A stretch of 64,000 bases of DNA from Pleurostoma richardsiae (taxonomy: Eukaryota > Ascomycota > Sordariomycetes > Calosphaeriales > Pleurostomataceae): positions 744,001 through 808,000 of the forward strand of contig JANBVO010000002.1 of NCBI GenBank assembly GCA_030052745.1, given 5' to 3'. The notes below the pieces were generated by a model. The model saw only the letters and a list, made by a program, of their open reading frames with translations, did no database searches and had not been told where the DNA came from. Position 1 is the first letter of the stretch. Each line of letters starts with the position of its first letter. Made by a program: the position numbers and the translations under genes. Below, one piece after another: positions 21,294 through 33,200 of this stretch.

Positions 21294-22356
21294 GAAATGT
21301 GAGCATCTCGAACTGGTTACGGTTGAGGAAATTGTTTGGGGATGGAGGGGCTCTTCGAGAAGCGGATAAACTTCTGTGGGCTTGTTGGTGGGAACTCCTT
21401 ACCTCATAAGGCTTATTGTATAGTCCATACTGGCTGTCCATAGATTCTCTCGTAGGTTTGAGGAGCTAAGACAACGGAGCAGTTGTCGTGGATTTGAGAG
21501 TTTCCGAAAAGGGTCTGAGTGGAGCGGCAGTTGGCAGTAACCCCTACAGAGCGCTTGTCCCATATATCTAAGCAGTATAATTAACAATTCACTCAAACAA
21601 CTCAGGTCATATATGTAGGAACGATGGCTATTGGCATGCTGTAGGGTCTCCTATCAATGCCCCTAGACCTCCTCACTTTCTTCAAGTGGGACGATCTAAA
21701 CAGCCGACCTTAAGTTGATAAGTGCCATTTTCACAGATCGGTTTCAATATTTCAAGAGACAACAACTCCGTTTGAGAGTTCACTAGTACACGGGCTTTTG
21801 TGGTCTTCGAGACCTCGCGGCGCTGTTTGTATGAATCATAATAACGTTAACTACCACCCTGGGGGTCATGCCAGAGGGTTAGGGTTGAGTTATCGAAGAC
21901 TCCAATCGCACGAATGAATGAATTGCTGAGAAGGTCTGAAGAAGTTGGCACTTATGGAAGTGTATACGTCCTCTCTGCCTCCACGCCTTTCTTTAGCAAC
22001 CTAAGTTCCACGGCATTCAAGGATGATGTAGAAAATAGCAGCCCTGGACTCTGAACAAGTCCACTGTGACTTTGGAATTGCAACATCGGGTGGGGATTCA
22101 ATTGAGAGAGGGCAAGCACCAGCAACCGATGAAATTTATGTGGGTACGGTTGTTTCATGCCTCAGGCTGTAATAGCGCTAGGGTTGGTTGGGCTGTGGCG
22201 GGGTTCCGTTCCCCATCCAAGAAAAAAAAGAAGCGGCCGTCTTGTGCAATCTCTTCTTGACACCCTTTGAGACCAGACCATACCTGACCGATACCCCTTC
22301 TCCCACCGTCTTCATCGCACAGCAACTCCCTCGACACCGCCTCACATCCAGCAGCC
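21294..22356. other. Intergenic upstream of eEF1B-alpha
   Basis: About 1.06 kb, more AT-rich in 21500-22150 than the flanks, with no gene recognised. A short telomere-like word GGGTTAGGGTT is at 21876-21886, and the last 150 bases (A-rich tract at 22223-22230, then C/T-rich leader) fit the promoter of a highly expressed translation gene. Confidence 0.45.
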
Positions 22357-23385
22357 ATGGGTTTCACCGATCTTCTCACCGATGCCGGCCTTGTCGGTGA
22401 GTTTTTCGCCCGCCGCGCGCCTTGCGAACGTGTTTGCTAACAGCCCGTGAAGTCCTCGACAAGTGGCTGGTGACCCGCTCCTACATCGTCGGGTATGTCT
22501 CTCTCCCGATCCTCTCCCATTCATTGACTCTTGCCTACCATGATGATACCCATGGTCCGTGTTTCTGAGCAGCCTCAAGACCTGCACTTGATTACACATC
22601 CAGCATTCATTGCACCTCTGACCACTTCCAAACCTGCTGTCTCCTTGTGCCCCTCCATCGTCAAAAAGCCAACCCCTCACTGACTGGCCCCTCCCCCGCC
22701 ACAGGTACACCCCGTCCCAGGCCGACGTCGCGACCTTCAAGGCCCTCAAGTCCGCCCCCGACGCGACCAAGTACCCGCATGCCGCGCGCTGGTACAAGCA
22801 CATCGCGACCTTCGAGGAGGAGTTCGCCACGCTGTCCGGCGATGCCAGCAAGCCCTACACCGCCTACGGCCCCGAGGTCGCCGAGGTGACCCTGAACCCG
22901 GCCAAGGCCCCCGCCGCCGCCGAGGAGGAGGATGATGACGTCGACCTGTTCGGCAGCGACGACGAGGAGGAGGACGCCGAGGCCGCCCGGATCCGCGAGG
23001 AGCGCCTGGCCGAGTACCGCAAGAAGAAGGAGGGCAAGACGAAGCCCGCTGCCAAGTCCCTCGTGACTCTGGACGTCAAGCCTTGGGGTAAGTTTATTGT
23101 CTGTTCTCGGCCCCGGCCGACTACGGTGTAGGATCGTCCTGACATTCTCTGCTAGATGACGAGACCGACATGAAGGAGCTGGAGGCGAACGTCCGCTCCA
23201 TCGAGAAGGACGGTCTGGTCTGGGGTGCTTCCCAGCTCGTCCCCGTCGGTTACGGTGTCAAGAAGCTGCAGATCAACCTCGTTGTCGAGGACGAGAAGGT
23301 CTCCACGGATGACCTCCAGGAGGAGATCCAGGGCTTCGAGGACCACGTCCAGTCCACCGACGTCGTCGCCATGCAGAAGATTTAA
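22357..23385 (+). CDS. EFB1: Translation elongation factor eEF1B-alpha (EF-1-beta)
   Basis: Guanine-nucleotide exchange factor that recharges eEF1A with GTP during translation elongation. Exons 22357-22396, 22444-22492, 22705-23087 and 23156-23385 give 233 aa. The N-terminal GST-C-like part has [15 protein letters not shown] and [16 protein letters not shown]. An acidic linker [18 protein letters not shown] follows, including the DLFGSD motif phosphorylated in the family. The C-terminal catalytic domain has [39 protein letters not shown] and [12 protein letters not shown], ending at the conserved AMQKI. The lysine that enters the eEF1A magnesium site is the second last residue. Intron 2 (212 nt) is far longer than the other two (47 and 68 nt) and contains a C/D snoRNA. 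Confidence 0.96.
22535..22626 (+). ncRNA. snR18: Intronic C/D-box snoRNA, snR18/U18-like, guide for 25S rRNA methylation
   Basis: It lies wholly in intron 2 of the eEF1B-alpha gene. C box ATGATGA is at 22540-22546, a first CTGA box at 22565-22568, a C'-like TGATTA at 22589-22594 and a second CTGA at 22618-22621. The 11 bases directly before the first CTGA (22554-22564, GGTCCGTGTTT) are the exact complement of AAACACGGACC, a universally conserved segment of large-subunit rRNA. The D+5 rule puts the target at the A of ACACGG, equal to A649 in yeast 25S (neighbour C650). In S. cerevisiae, snR18, which methylates these positions, also sits in the EFB1 intron, so host gene and guide agree. The terminal stem is weak and the exact ends are estimates. 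Confidence 0.85.
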
Positions 23386-24107
23386 GTTTGCGGAACGGGG
23401 GTGTGATGCAATGCTACGAATCTTTCACGGTAATGAATGGGGCAGCACCTGCGGGCCTTCTCGAGGCCTTTTGATTGCTCTGTGTCGGGGGCCCTAGACC
23501 GTTTCTGACAAGATCGCGGGTTTCGGGAAAATACGATGCTATAGACAAAGACCGTTGTGGGACCAGTTCTCTTCTTGCTCTCTGTCGTGATGTCCAGCCT
23601 TATGTAGTCTGATTCAGTGTCCACGCTCGTGCAAGGCGCGCCTAAGAGACTATCCTCCCATCATGGACCTGTATTCTCTCGTCAATCGACCGACTCCTCC
23701 CCAGTCTCTGAATCTTATGGAGGGGCAGGAGGGATCTATATTAGTATCTGCAGCGGTCCGCTTGTTGCTGCCGATCAAGGGTCGAAACAAGCACGCCGGT
23801 CTGGCGATAGAAAGCAGTATACCTGCATTCCTCGACTTCTCGATGCTAGAGCAAAATCTCTACATGAAGTAGGGCTCACGGAAGGTGGCTTCTGTGCTAG
23901 AGCAACCTTGCTCCCCAGTCCCAGGCCTAGAGCCATCACATCAAGTAGCATGCCGAGCAACCAGAACACAGAGAGAACATATGTAAAACAGTGTAGGTAT
24001 GTAGTCATTACAGCGAGGCCAGTGATATAACGCCCCGTTTCCGTCGCCTTTTGCCCCTAACCCTTTTACCGTTCGCAAGCCTAGACATGAACGCGACACC
24101 GATCCAT
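23386..24107. other. Convergent 3' region between eEF1B-alpha and p24 genes
   Basis: 722 bases between two stop codons facing each other; no gene recognised. A second short telomere-like word, CCCTAACCCTTTT, is at 24055-24067. The rest holds the two 3' UTRs. Confidence 0.45.
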
Positions 24108-24944
24108 CTACGTCAGCTTCTGCTTGATGAAGAACGACCGCAGGTGGGACAGCTGCCACGCGCAAGTGGCTCCCAGCACGATCAGCTGGATGATGATCCA
24201 CCGCACCACGCGGGCGTTCGTCGACTCGGACTGGTCTCTGAAGTCGGCCTCCCGTTCCTGTCTCCGCCGTTAGTAACGCGTACTCGGAGAAGCAAGACCA
24301 AAGAGTAAGGGTCAAACGTACCCTCTGGAAGACCTGCTCCCTCCGGATGTCCTGCATCCGCGCGTTCAGGTCCCGGATGCGGCCCTGGATGTCCTGCAGC
24401 TTGTCCTTGTCGCTGCTCTCGATGGAGCTGGTCTCGCCGATCGCCAGGTCCAGCGTCAGCCGGATGCCGCCGTTGGGGCTCAGCGCGCTCAGCCAGCCCG
24501 ACCGGCCGCTGTTGGAGGACGGCGTGAAGCAGATCTTGTGCTCGCCCGCGTCGGCCGCGGTGAAGGTGAAGCGGCCGGAGGCGGAGCCGCGCTGGCCCAC
24601 CACGCGGTGGTCGTTGTCGAAGACCTCCTGTTTGGAGAACAAATGTCAGCGCATCAGGCATCGCGTGGTTAGGCAGGTCACCAGCCTGGGTAGACGTGTC
24701 TGGCCCAAGTTGGGAAATTGCAAATAAAGAGGTGCCGTACATCGACCGAAATGTAGATGCTCAGTCCGTCGTGCTTCCACCATGCCTGTCGGTGATCGTC
24801 CCACTCCTCGGCGTTGTAGTGGCCGACGACGAGGGTATCCTTGGGCAACTCCTCGTAGAAGCACTTGGGCGTCGTGCCGTCGATGTAGAAGTAGAGCGCC
24901 TGAGCCACGGAGCTCAGGGCCAGCAAAGGGAAGAAGGCCCTCAT
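24108..24944 (-). CDS. p24 family cargo receptor (emp24/gp25L/Erp, alpha-like)
   Basis: Type I membrane protein of COPII/COPI vesicles that helps sort GPI-anchored and other cargo between ER and Golgi. Exons 24944-24741, 24627-24322 and 24257-24108 give 219 aa. The signal peptide [16 protein letters not shown] is followed by the GOLD domain from [20 protein letters not shown] to KICFTPSS, with the two conserved cysteines. A coiled coil ([20 protein letters not shown]) leads to the membrane helix [17 protein letters not shown], then a short tail ending KQKLT, a KxKxx COPI retrieval signal. [16 protein letters not shown] resembles the alpha group (yeast Erp1/5/6). Introns are 113 and 64 nt. Confidence 0.93.
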
Positions 24945-25488
24945 CTTGTTCTCGACCCAATTGCTTCTCCCGTTTACTTGTAATAGCAGGTCGAAGACGC
25001 CGTGCTATGGGGAGCAATGCTGGAAGATGTGAGGCTCGTGGGCGTGGAATCGCAAATGAATGCCGGGGCTAAGCAGCTTCGCGGGCCAGCAGCTCCTTTC
25101 TTGGAGGTGCCACGTTCGAAAAATCCCCAAGCCAGGGGTAGGGAGAACGCGTCACGTGTATGCTTGCCAACCTAAGCAAAGCGTTCACTCTGAAATCCGG
25201 GCCTGGACCGTGCGCAAACCAACGAATCTCTCACTACAACATTTTCGCGTTTGCGGCTCTTCAACTCTGTTATCGCAGTACGATACTGTCCCATCGCCCG
25301 CTCAATCGCCCCGTCCCGTTTTCATCAGTTCGACCTCAAAACCTTCTCGCCGATGTATTAGTATTCCATAGTGACCGCCTTTAAGACGAGCGCATCCGCG
25401 TTGCGGCCACGACGCACCGGCCAAACCCAACCATCCCCACCCTCTCAGCGTCGGCACCTCTTAACTGAGTCTCGACTCCATCACAACC
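24945..25488. promoter_or_regulatory. Bidirectional promoter region between p24 and SWC4 genes
   Basis: 544 bases between divergent start codons, so promoters for both genes must fit here. A CACGTG E-box is at 25153-25158, roughly in the middle. The SWC4 side is pyrimidine-rich over the last 150 bases. Confidence 0.5.
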
Positions 25489-27363
25489 ATGGCCTCCCTC
25501 GACGTGCGCGACGTCCTCAACCTGCCGAGCGACGGCTCCGGCCCGCGCCCGGCCAAGAAGCAGAAGATTTCCGCCCCGCGGCCGAACCTGAAGGGCCTGG
25601 CCCGCGAGGTCCAGAGCCTCGGCGGCGACAACCCCATCGCCATCGTGCCCGAGGTCTCCCTCTTCAAGAAGCGGCGGTTCGCCAGCCGCAAGCCCGCGGC
25701 GCGGTGGGAGCTGCGCCCCTTCAGGAACTCGGCGCGCGAGGACGGCACGCTGCTCCTGCGCCACTGGCGGCGGAAGACGGACGGGGAGCCCGACGCGCAG
25801 GCGAGCGGGGAGTCGGAGGCGGCGGAGGGCGCGGCCGGCAACGAGGAGCCGGAGGCGGGCCCGCGCGAGCAGCAGCTTGAGGACTCTGCGTTTGCGAAGT
25901 ATAACGCGCAGGTGGTGGTGCCCCAGTACAACGACGACCAGTACAACACGAAGCTCCAGAACGCCGACTGGACGAAGGAGGAGACGGACTACCTGATGGA
26001 CCTGGTGAAGACCTACGATCTGCGCTGGCCAATCATATGGGATCGGTACGAATATATGCCTCCTTTGCCTGAGGATGCCACCAACGGGGACGAGTCGACG
26101 GTCGTCGCGGCTCCGAAGCCACGGACCATGGAGGACCTTAAGGCGAGATACTACGAGATTGCGGCGAAGATGATGGATGTGCAGAAGCCGGTGCAGTACA
26201 TGACACGGCCGGAGTGGGATCTACACCAGATGATGGCCAACTTCAACCCGACCCAGGAGAGATTGCGGAAGGAGTTCGCGCTCAACACCTTGTCTCGGTC
26301 CAAGGAGGAAGCGCGCGAGGAAGAGTCCTTGCTCCTGGAAGTGAAGCGGATATTAGCCCGTTCCGAGCGCTTCAATGAGGAGCGGCGCGAGCTTTACAAC
26401 CGCCTTGACTTCCCTCACACGGACCAAGATATCAGTGCCTTCAAGTCTAGCGTGGGCCTGCAGAACCTCCTCCAGAACCTCATGAATGTTGACAAGTCCA
26501 AGAAGCGCAAGTCCATCATGGGCCCAGATGGCATCAGCCCCGCCTCCGCTGGACCCAACGGACAGACACCAGCCAGTGCGTCCGAGTCTACGCCGAATAG
26601 ACGTGAAAGCATCGCGGCGGCGGCTCCAGCTCCCAGTCATCGGGAGTCTATTGGAGCGGAGAAACCTACTCCGGCAGACAAGAAGAAGGGGGCACAACAG
26701 GTAGAGCGCCGGAAACTTACCGAGCAAGAGGAGCAGGTGTATGGCGTGTCACACCACGACCGGCTTGGTTCTGGACCCACGTTCCGCACCGAGAAGGTCA
26801 ACAAGCTCTTCTCGCACAAGAGCGGCCAGCAGCAGATGCGTATCACCAACGCGCTTAACGAGCTCGACGTGCCGTCTCGCCTGGTTATGCCCACGGCATC
26901 TGTTACGGCGCAGTTCGAGCAGCTGTTGCACGCGGTCAACGCGCTGGTAGACTTGCGCAAGGTGTCTGACAAGCTGGATGCGGAGATCAAGATCGAGGAG
27001 GCAAAGAAGGCAGAGAGGCTCAAGGCCAAGGGTGTGCTAGCCGGGACGGATGGCGCTAGTGATGAGCCACCTCCGGAGACGACAGATCAAGAGCAAAATT
27101 CTGACGAAGCTGCGAAGGCTGCACCTGCAGCAACAGAGGGGTCATCACAGGCGACGAAGGACGATCAACAGCAGGGCGGTAACGCCGAGACCGAAGGTGG
27201 TGGATCTGCGACGGGCGGAGATGCTGCGCCTCCGGTAGAGGTGAAGAAAGAAGAGGTGCACAAAGAGAAAACACCCAGGCCTGGAAGTAGCGGAGGCCAT
27301 AAGCGGAGTGCCAGCGTCCTGAGCACGACGAGTGAAAAGAGCACCAAGCGCCTAAGGAAATGA
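25489..27363 (+). CDS. SWC4: SWR1-complex protein 4 (SWC4/DMAP1)
   Basis: Shared subunit of the SWR1 remodeller, which deposits H2A.Z, and the NuA4 histone acetyltransferase. It is one exon of 624 aa. The N-terminus MASLDVRDVLNLP is typical of the family, followed by KKQKI and FKKRRFASRKPAARWELRPF. The SANT/Myb-like domain begins near residue 161 at WTKEETDYLMDLVKTYDLRW and continues with IIWDRYEY and LKARYYEIAAKMM. LKVS-like heptads and the conserved block VERRKLTEQEEQVYGVSHHD, with LFSHKSGQQQMRITNALNEL, match the DMAP1 C-terminal region. The tail (about 510-624) is Glu/Gly/Ala-rich and variable, ending in a basic segment that could be a nuclear signal. Confidence 0.94.
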   Translation: MASLDVRDVLNLPSDGSGPRPAKKQKISAPRPNLKGLAREVQSLGGDNPIAIVPEVSLFKKRRFASRKPAARWELRPFRNSAREDGTLLLRHWRRKTDGEPDAQASGESEAAEGAAGNEEPEAGPREQQLEDSAFAKYNAQVVVPQYNDDQYNTKLQNADWTKEETDYLMDLVKTYDLRWPIIWDRYEYMPPLPEDATNGDESTVVAAPKPRTMEDLKARYYEIAAKMMDVQKPVQYMTRPEWDLHQMMANFNPTQERLRKEFALNTLSRSKEEAREEESLLLEVKRILARSERFNEERRELYNRLDFPHTDQDISAFKSSVGLQNLLQNLMNVDKSKKRKSIMGPDGISPASAGPNGQTPASASESTPNRRESIAAAAPAPSHRESIGAEKPTPADKKKGAQQVERRKLTEQEEQVYGVSHHDRLGSGPTFRTEKVNKLFSHKSGQQQMRITNALNELDVPSRLVMPTASVTAQFEQLLHAVNALVDLRKVSDKLDAEIKIEEAKKAERLKAKGVLAGTDGASDEPPPETTDQEQNSDEAAKAAPAATEGSSQATKDDQQQGGNAETEGGGSATGGDAAPPVEVKKEEVHKEKTPRPGSSGGHKRSASVLSTTSEKSTKRLRK

Positions 27364-30187
27364 AGGGACTGAAGGAGGCGCAGGCTGCGGTGACGCGCCG
27401 GTGACGGCAGGTACGGGACAGTAGTTGACGTTGGCTTAGGAGATGAGACGGGCAGTGCTTCACACATGGCAACGAGTTGAGCGGCGGTCCGGCTCTGCAA
27501 AGTGTAATGAACGCTGTCATGATACCTGTAGGCCCAACGAGGGAAAATAGATCATACCCCATGAGATCAACGTCCCTTAGCCGTTAGCTTATGTGAAACA
27601 AGCCGATGCTACTCGACGGCGTGAGATAGCCTCGTCGGTGTTGTTGCAGGCGGCACGGACAACCCGCATGTACCCCGACAAGCAGTTCTGGTACCAGTAC
27701 GAAGGCCATCTGAGCAACCCTCCGACGCAGAGCCGCCTGGGGTGTAGACGCTGCAGCATATGTGATGGACCCGATTCCTTCGAACGCCCCGCAGGTCGGT
27801 GGCGAAGACAGAGCGGAGATGTTCTAGCAGAGCGGAAGGATGGGTGATGAGTGAGAGCGTCTGCGTTTTAGGTTTATTAGACTTCCCATCTGCGGGAGGC
27901 GTTGGCGGCTTGCTCGATGTTTCCCCAGGGGGGCCATTAACGGGTCGTCGTTTCGATAAACAAGTTACCTGCTCCTGCAGCCGCCTGCGGGCTGCACCTT
28001 GCGGCTACAGCACTGGATAAAGGGGGAGTGGGTAGGCGCCTGAAATAGAACCAGTAGCCCCACGCGCCGGGCTTTCTTAAAATAGAGGTAAGCCCTGCGA
28101 CTGCAGGGACCGCGATGTTGGGCGTCTGCGAGTCGTCATCGTGGTCTGGGGCTCGTTCCAGTGTCCGGGACTCCAGGGCTCCAGGGCGGGCCACCAGATG
28201 GGCGGCAGTCAGGGGAGGCTACCGCATCGGAGATCTCGAATCCAGGCACGCCAATAGGATGAGAGTGACGGGAAGCTCCATTCCTGCATTGCCGTGTGGG
28301 AGGGCTGTTCCTAAGCGCCAGGACGAATAGGTGAGTTCCGATTTCAGCAGCACCCGCACTGAAGACCTTGGGGGAAAGGAGGGTGTGTGCGTATCCCGCC
28401 CCTTTATTAGAGGGCGCCGGGCTTGCATGAGCTCGCATACTCGCAGCGAGACGCCCGCTCTGCTGGGTTCGCGCCGGGGCAGTTGGTGATCATTGCATCA
28501 TGGGTGTGTACTTCCTCGGGGATGAGGAATCGCCGCGTGCAGGTAGGGAGGGTCGTCACCGTTGAAGCTAGACGGCAGATCCCAGAGACGGAGAACAAGA
28601 CTCCCAAAAATAGAGCTAGGCGCCGAGGGATCCAGATGGTCGCAGATCCCATATCTGGTGGTTGCCGCCCACGGGGAGGATCACAGATGTAGATGGATGA
28701 TCCTATTTTTGGTCATCGAAGGGTTCTGGAAGTCTGACGTCTGGTGGGCATCAGGGCGCTTACATGGTGATGGGCCGGGCGCCTATTTCAAGGCGTCTGA
28801 TTTGCCCCTGACCGACCTTGGCGGGCATGACGAGTGTGGTTTGGGGTCGAAATCGAGATTCCGAGTAATTCCGCAGAAATGAGATGATCGCAGAGTCATG
28901 ACGTTTCGACAGGTATGATGATGGCAGGTGTTTCAACGCATCGTCTGTCTCAGATGTTGAGGCTCAATGGCCTGTGGTCCCCGGACGAGGAAGGAGGCCG
29001 GATGATGGGCCGGTAACCAGCCCCGGTCACTGCATTATGTCAGCAAGTGTGATTGTGTCATGTGACTGAAGCATGTGACCTCTCTCCGATCGATGGCCGT
29101 GTTGGTGAACGGAGATTTGGGGGCCTTTTCTCAGCACTCGACCTTTTCGGCGCCATGCTTCAGCGCCCAGCATCGCTAAAGCGCAGCGGAAGTGGTCTTG
29201 CGTTCCGCGGCGCCCCAGCCAGTGAGGAGACTGGTTTAGCGATCCTTTGCAAGAACCAACAGAACCAACAACCACACCCACAGGCGCCACCAACGTCCTC
29301 TCCTCGCAGCACAAGTTTCTTTTTTTATCCCAAGCGCTGCAGACGCATGGGAACTTTTAACTTCTTGCCATGAAACTGATGGGATTTCTGTCGGCTTTCA
29401 TATCTCATTCCTCCCAATCATGGCAGATTTTTCCTGTTGGAACGTGGACGAGGCGCAGAGGTGAAATCCGATCGAGATAAGAAGATCAGGATGCCCTCCC
29501 TCCCACAGCAGGCGCACCCTCCAATAACCCTCTTCTGCCCAATTTTTTTCTAAAGAAGACGGTGGACCAACAGCAGCAGCCATCCGCGAATCCGAGGACG
29601 CCTTAAGCTAACCGCTTGGAAGCACCAGCCCCCAAACGGTCGATGCGCTGACCAAGTGGGACAGCAGAGCATCCTTCAAGGACCAAGAGACAAGAGTCGG
29701 AACAAGATGAACCGACGGGCAGTGCCGGGCACCGCCGGCGGGCGTCATGAGGTTCAGGGTGCATACGCGCAACTTTTCCCGCCTTCTCTATGGAGCTCTG
29801 GCGACGGCTCGTTGCACCGCTGCATCAGTGTCATGCAGAGACATGATCGATCAAAATCCGGTTCCGCTTGCCGGCCACTCTATTCGGCCAAGTCCTGGGC
29901 GACCTCGGCACAAGTAAATTGCCATCAACACGCGAAGGTGTCGACTGGACGCAACTGGAGGAGCGGATGGAAGAGCGGATGCTCTTGGATGCTTCTTCGC
30001 GCGCATGAGAGTTGGACCGCATCGCCTATCTAGGCAGTCAACCCCGGCAGTCCAGGGCCGCCATTGGATCACAGCCGCGGCCCACTTTCCGCTTTCATGC
30101 GACATGGCGCGTTCGAGCTCGAGGTCGCCGAGGGGGCGGAAGTAAGCCTTCCATCGACGCTAAAAGCTCACACGTTCGTGTATGTAT

Positions 30188-30201
30188 GTACGGTACCGTA
30201 C
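30188..30201. repeat. 14-bp perfect palindrome in the gene-poor interval
   Basis: GTACGGTACCGTAC equals its own reverse complement and is followed within 25 bases by further GTACGG/CCGTAC words (30208-30223). It may be a dimer-type protein site or a chance palindrome. Confidence 0.6.
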
Positions 30202-33200
30202 CGTTCTCCGTACAGCCTGTACGGAATTTAAGTAGAGGTCTCGAATATTCTCGTCGGGGTCCAGCGTAGCCCGTACGCAGTACCCTAGTATGCCGAGCGC
30301 TCACAAGGCGGCCGCGACAGAGGTGAGGACGAGACCCTGTCCGGGTCTGCGTGCGTGCACTTGCTGGGCTGCCTGCACAGACGCGCACGCCCTATCACTG
30401 TTTCCTCCCCCGCCTCTCTAGGGAGCAGCACAGCGCAAGTATCGATACATGTGCTATGTCCTGCCCCCCTCCATCGGCGGTAGCAGGCGGCCGACTCACC
30501 GTGTACATGCTGCACATAGTATCACTACTGATGATGATGATATCACTTATTTGGGTGTCACCGCCGCTTCTTGAGCTCATGAACCTGAGCCATATGCCAG
30601 AAGGTAGTAGGGATGCGGGGCAGCCATCATCGTGGCACGAGACGAAGTACAGCTGGCGGGCCATTTAGCCGGCTGCTGCCGTGTCCTTGTCCTCTCGAGG
30701 TAATCACAGCAGATGCCTCGACCCGCATGCTCCCCAGAGTCAATCGCGATAAGCGAGCGATGACGGACGGCTTTTCGTCTGCAACCAGGTTCACCTCGTC
30801 ACAGCGGGCCCGACGGGCGATGCGGCGGATTTCTAAGAATGGCATCACAAGGAGCAATACATGGACGCCCCATGGACCATTCGGTCTCTCTTCTCACGGC
30901 GCTTTCAACTTGCAACATTAGTGCCAGCAAGATTGTCAACCCCCATCTCCCCTCCTCCTGGATCTTTCTGCTCATAGGCCCGATACTCAGTATCCTTGGT
31001 CCAATCACGATGCGGTAAACGCTTAGCTTTCCGTCACGGCAAGCCGGAGAAAATAGTGGCGGTAAAGCCCATCTCCCCCCTCCCCTTAACGGGAGGGATC
31101 GCCAGGGAAAGGATCGTCAAGCGCCGCCCAGGGACGAAGAAAGTCGAGCCAAGCAATCCTGGACTGCAGATTCGGCTCTTGCACAAGCAAATCTAAGGGG
31201 AGGTCGCACAATAAGCCCGGCCTACCAAGAACTACAGAACATACATAGTATTGGGGAAGAGAGAAACCGGCTGCTAAAATTATATCGGCCCTGTCCCCTG
31301 CTTACATCTCTCGTCGCAACCCGCTCTTCGGAGGATTAAACCACGCCTCGTTGTTTCATTTCTTTCCAGCGGCGCCATCTCCGGGAGGAACTCATACTGT
31401 ACGCAGAGGTGACGAAAGGGGTGTGCGGATGTACATCCAACGTTACCTACACGATCCCGCTGACAGTTCTCTGTGAATTGCCCCAACAGGCAAAGTCCCG
31501 GACATGGGCGCTTGGCTTATTAGGGAAATCCCGCCGACCCTGCTCTACCCATCGACTTCGATTTTCAACGGACTCGCTTGAGGAAGACTTCTGGCTCCAA
31601 CTACGGCCGCGCCAGAGAAACTCGGTTCCAGCTCATGCCGCATCTGTGCACGGTCGGTTGCGTCCGCCGAGGCTGGGTGAATCATCTCAAGTGTTTCGTC
31701 CGCTCTCATCCAGTTGCGCGGGAGCGTGTCTGCACTGCCGCGACGATGTCTGGGACCTCCCCGGTCATGAATACGAGACGAGCAACCTGTGACAATGGTA
31801 CGGCGAGGGGGGGCTTGCGTCAGTCGAGTCTTACTTAGACGCGGCCAAGCGTGCGAGGAAAAGAGGGTAAAAAGGTCCGCACACGCCGCGCCAAAGTTGC
31901 ATGACCACCACCGGGACCCCTGCTACGGCTGTCTAATTGGTTCTGCGCCGGCCCGCGCAAAGTATCTTCGTTCACTGCCGGCCCAAGACACAGGTAAATA
32001 ACTGGGGACGACTCATGCTCAACCGTCGCCGTTTCCGCCAGCCACAAACCGCTGGCTGGGCCGCTAGTTAGTGCAGAGCACCGAGGAAAGGGGAGCCGAT
32101 AGGCTGCCATGAAAGCATCTTTAACCGCGCCGAAGACGAGGAGCGCCTCGACGCGATTATTGCACAAGTATGAAGTGAACAGCCTCAAAACCTGCTGGAC
32201 CATAGGCACAAACCTGCGCACCAGCGTTAAATTGCACTTGGTCGTGGTGCGGCTAGGAAACAGGCAATACGGTTTGTCATGGCCGTCCACATGAAGCCAA
32301 AACGTCCGGCCGGCCGGCCCTTTTCCAGAAAGCTCACTCACGGACACCTATAAGATTGGCAGAAACGTGAGTGGAGCGCTCGTTTATGTGTCACGAAGTC
32401 GGAGGACGCCTGACCCTAAGGCAGTCCGAGATCCCGAGGCGGCCTCGACCTAGGAACAGAACGCAAGCGCGAGCCGGATACACGCGGCGTACAAGCTAGA
32501 CAAAGTGCTGCCTGCGTGCAACTCCGTTCTGGAGGAGGCAGCAGCAATCAGCAAGCAAAGACGGAGCAGCCCGCCACCGTGAACAGATAAAATGACAATA
32601 TGGGGCCTAGGTACATCCACTCCGCTGCCGCGAGCCGTGGATGGGGGGCCCAGACGCCGTGGCGGGGGCTGGGGAATGGGAAACAGATCAGCGGCTGAGA
32701 TTATGGCATCGCTTGTCCGTCCAACAGATTATTCGGAGCAGCTGACGAGCGACTGCTGTGCCGTGGGACTACATATGGTGTTCTCTTCCATCGGGCGAGG
32801 ATTTCGCCGGTCTGAAGCAAGCAAACGTAGGAGGCGGCGGGAAGAAGAAGGCGAGCGCTCGTCGCGCAGTCTTGTCTCGTGCGATATTCGCATGAGAGGA
32901 GGGTGCGTCTGGCGCTAGATCAGAGGAAGGAAGAAAGGGGAGAGGCGGCGTGCTTCTCAGAGACAAGCGCAGCCCGTTCTGAGACCCATGGCGGTCCAGA
33001 CGTCAATTCCGCGCTCGCGTTCCGCATTCCCCCTCCTCGTCTCCCAGGATCATTCCGTCCATACTGCACGCAGTAAGTGTAGCAGTATGCATTCTCCACC
33101 GCTCTGTGTGCTGTCAGGCCGAGAAGGATCCGCCGCCTCATGAACGCTGTCACCGCTGACTTGACGACGCCCCCCCTGGCCTGTCGCGGGACACCCCCTG

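Noticed and set aside
21876-21886. GGGTTAGGGTT considered as an interstitial telomere
   Set aside because: Only about two repeat units; this is expected by chance or as a telobox-like promoter word.
28912-28980. ATGATGA in the gene-poor interval considered as a snoRNA C box
   Set aside because: No CTGA at a suitable distance and no rRNA complement.
31835-32347. 170-codon minus-strand frame in the gene-poor interval
   Set aside because: No motif, no splice-supported extension and no family resemblance. It is kept only as a possible orphan.
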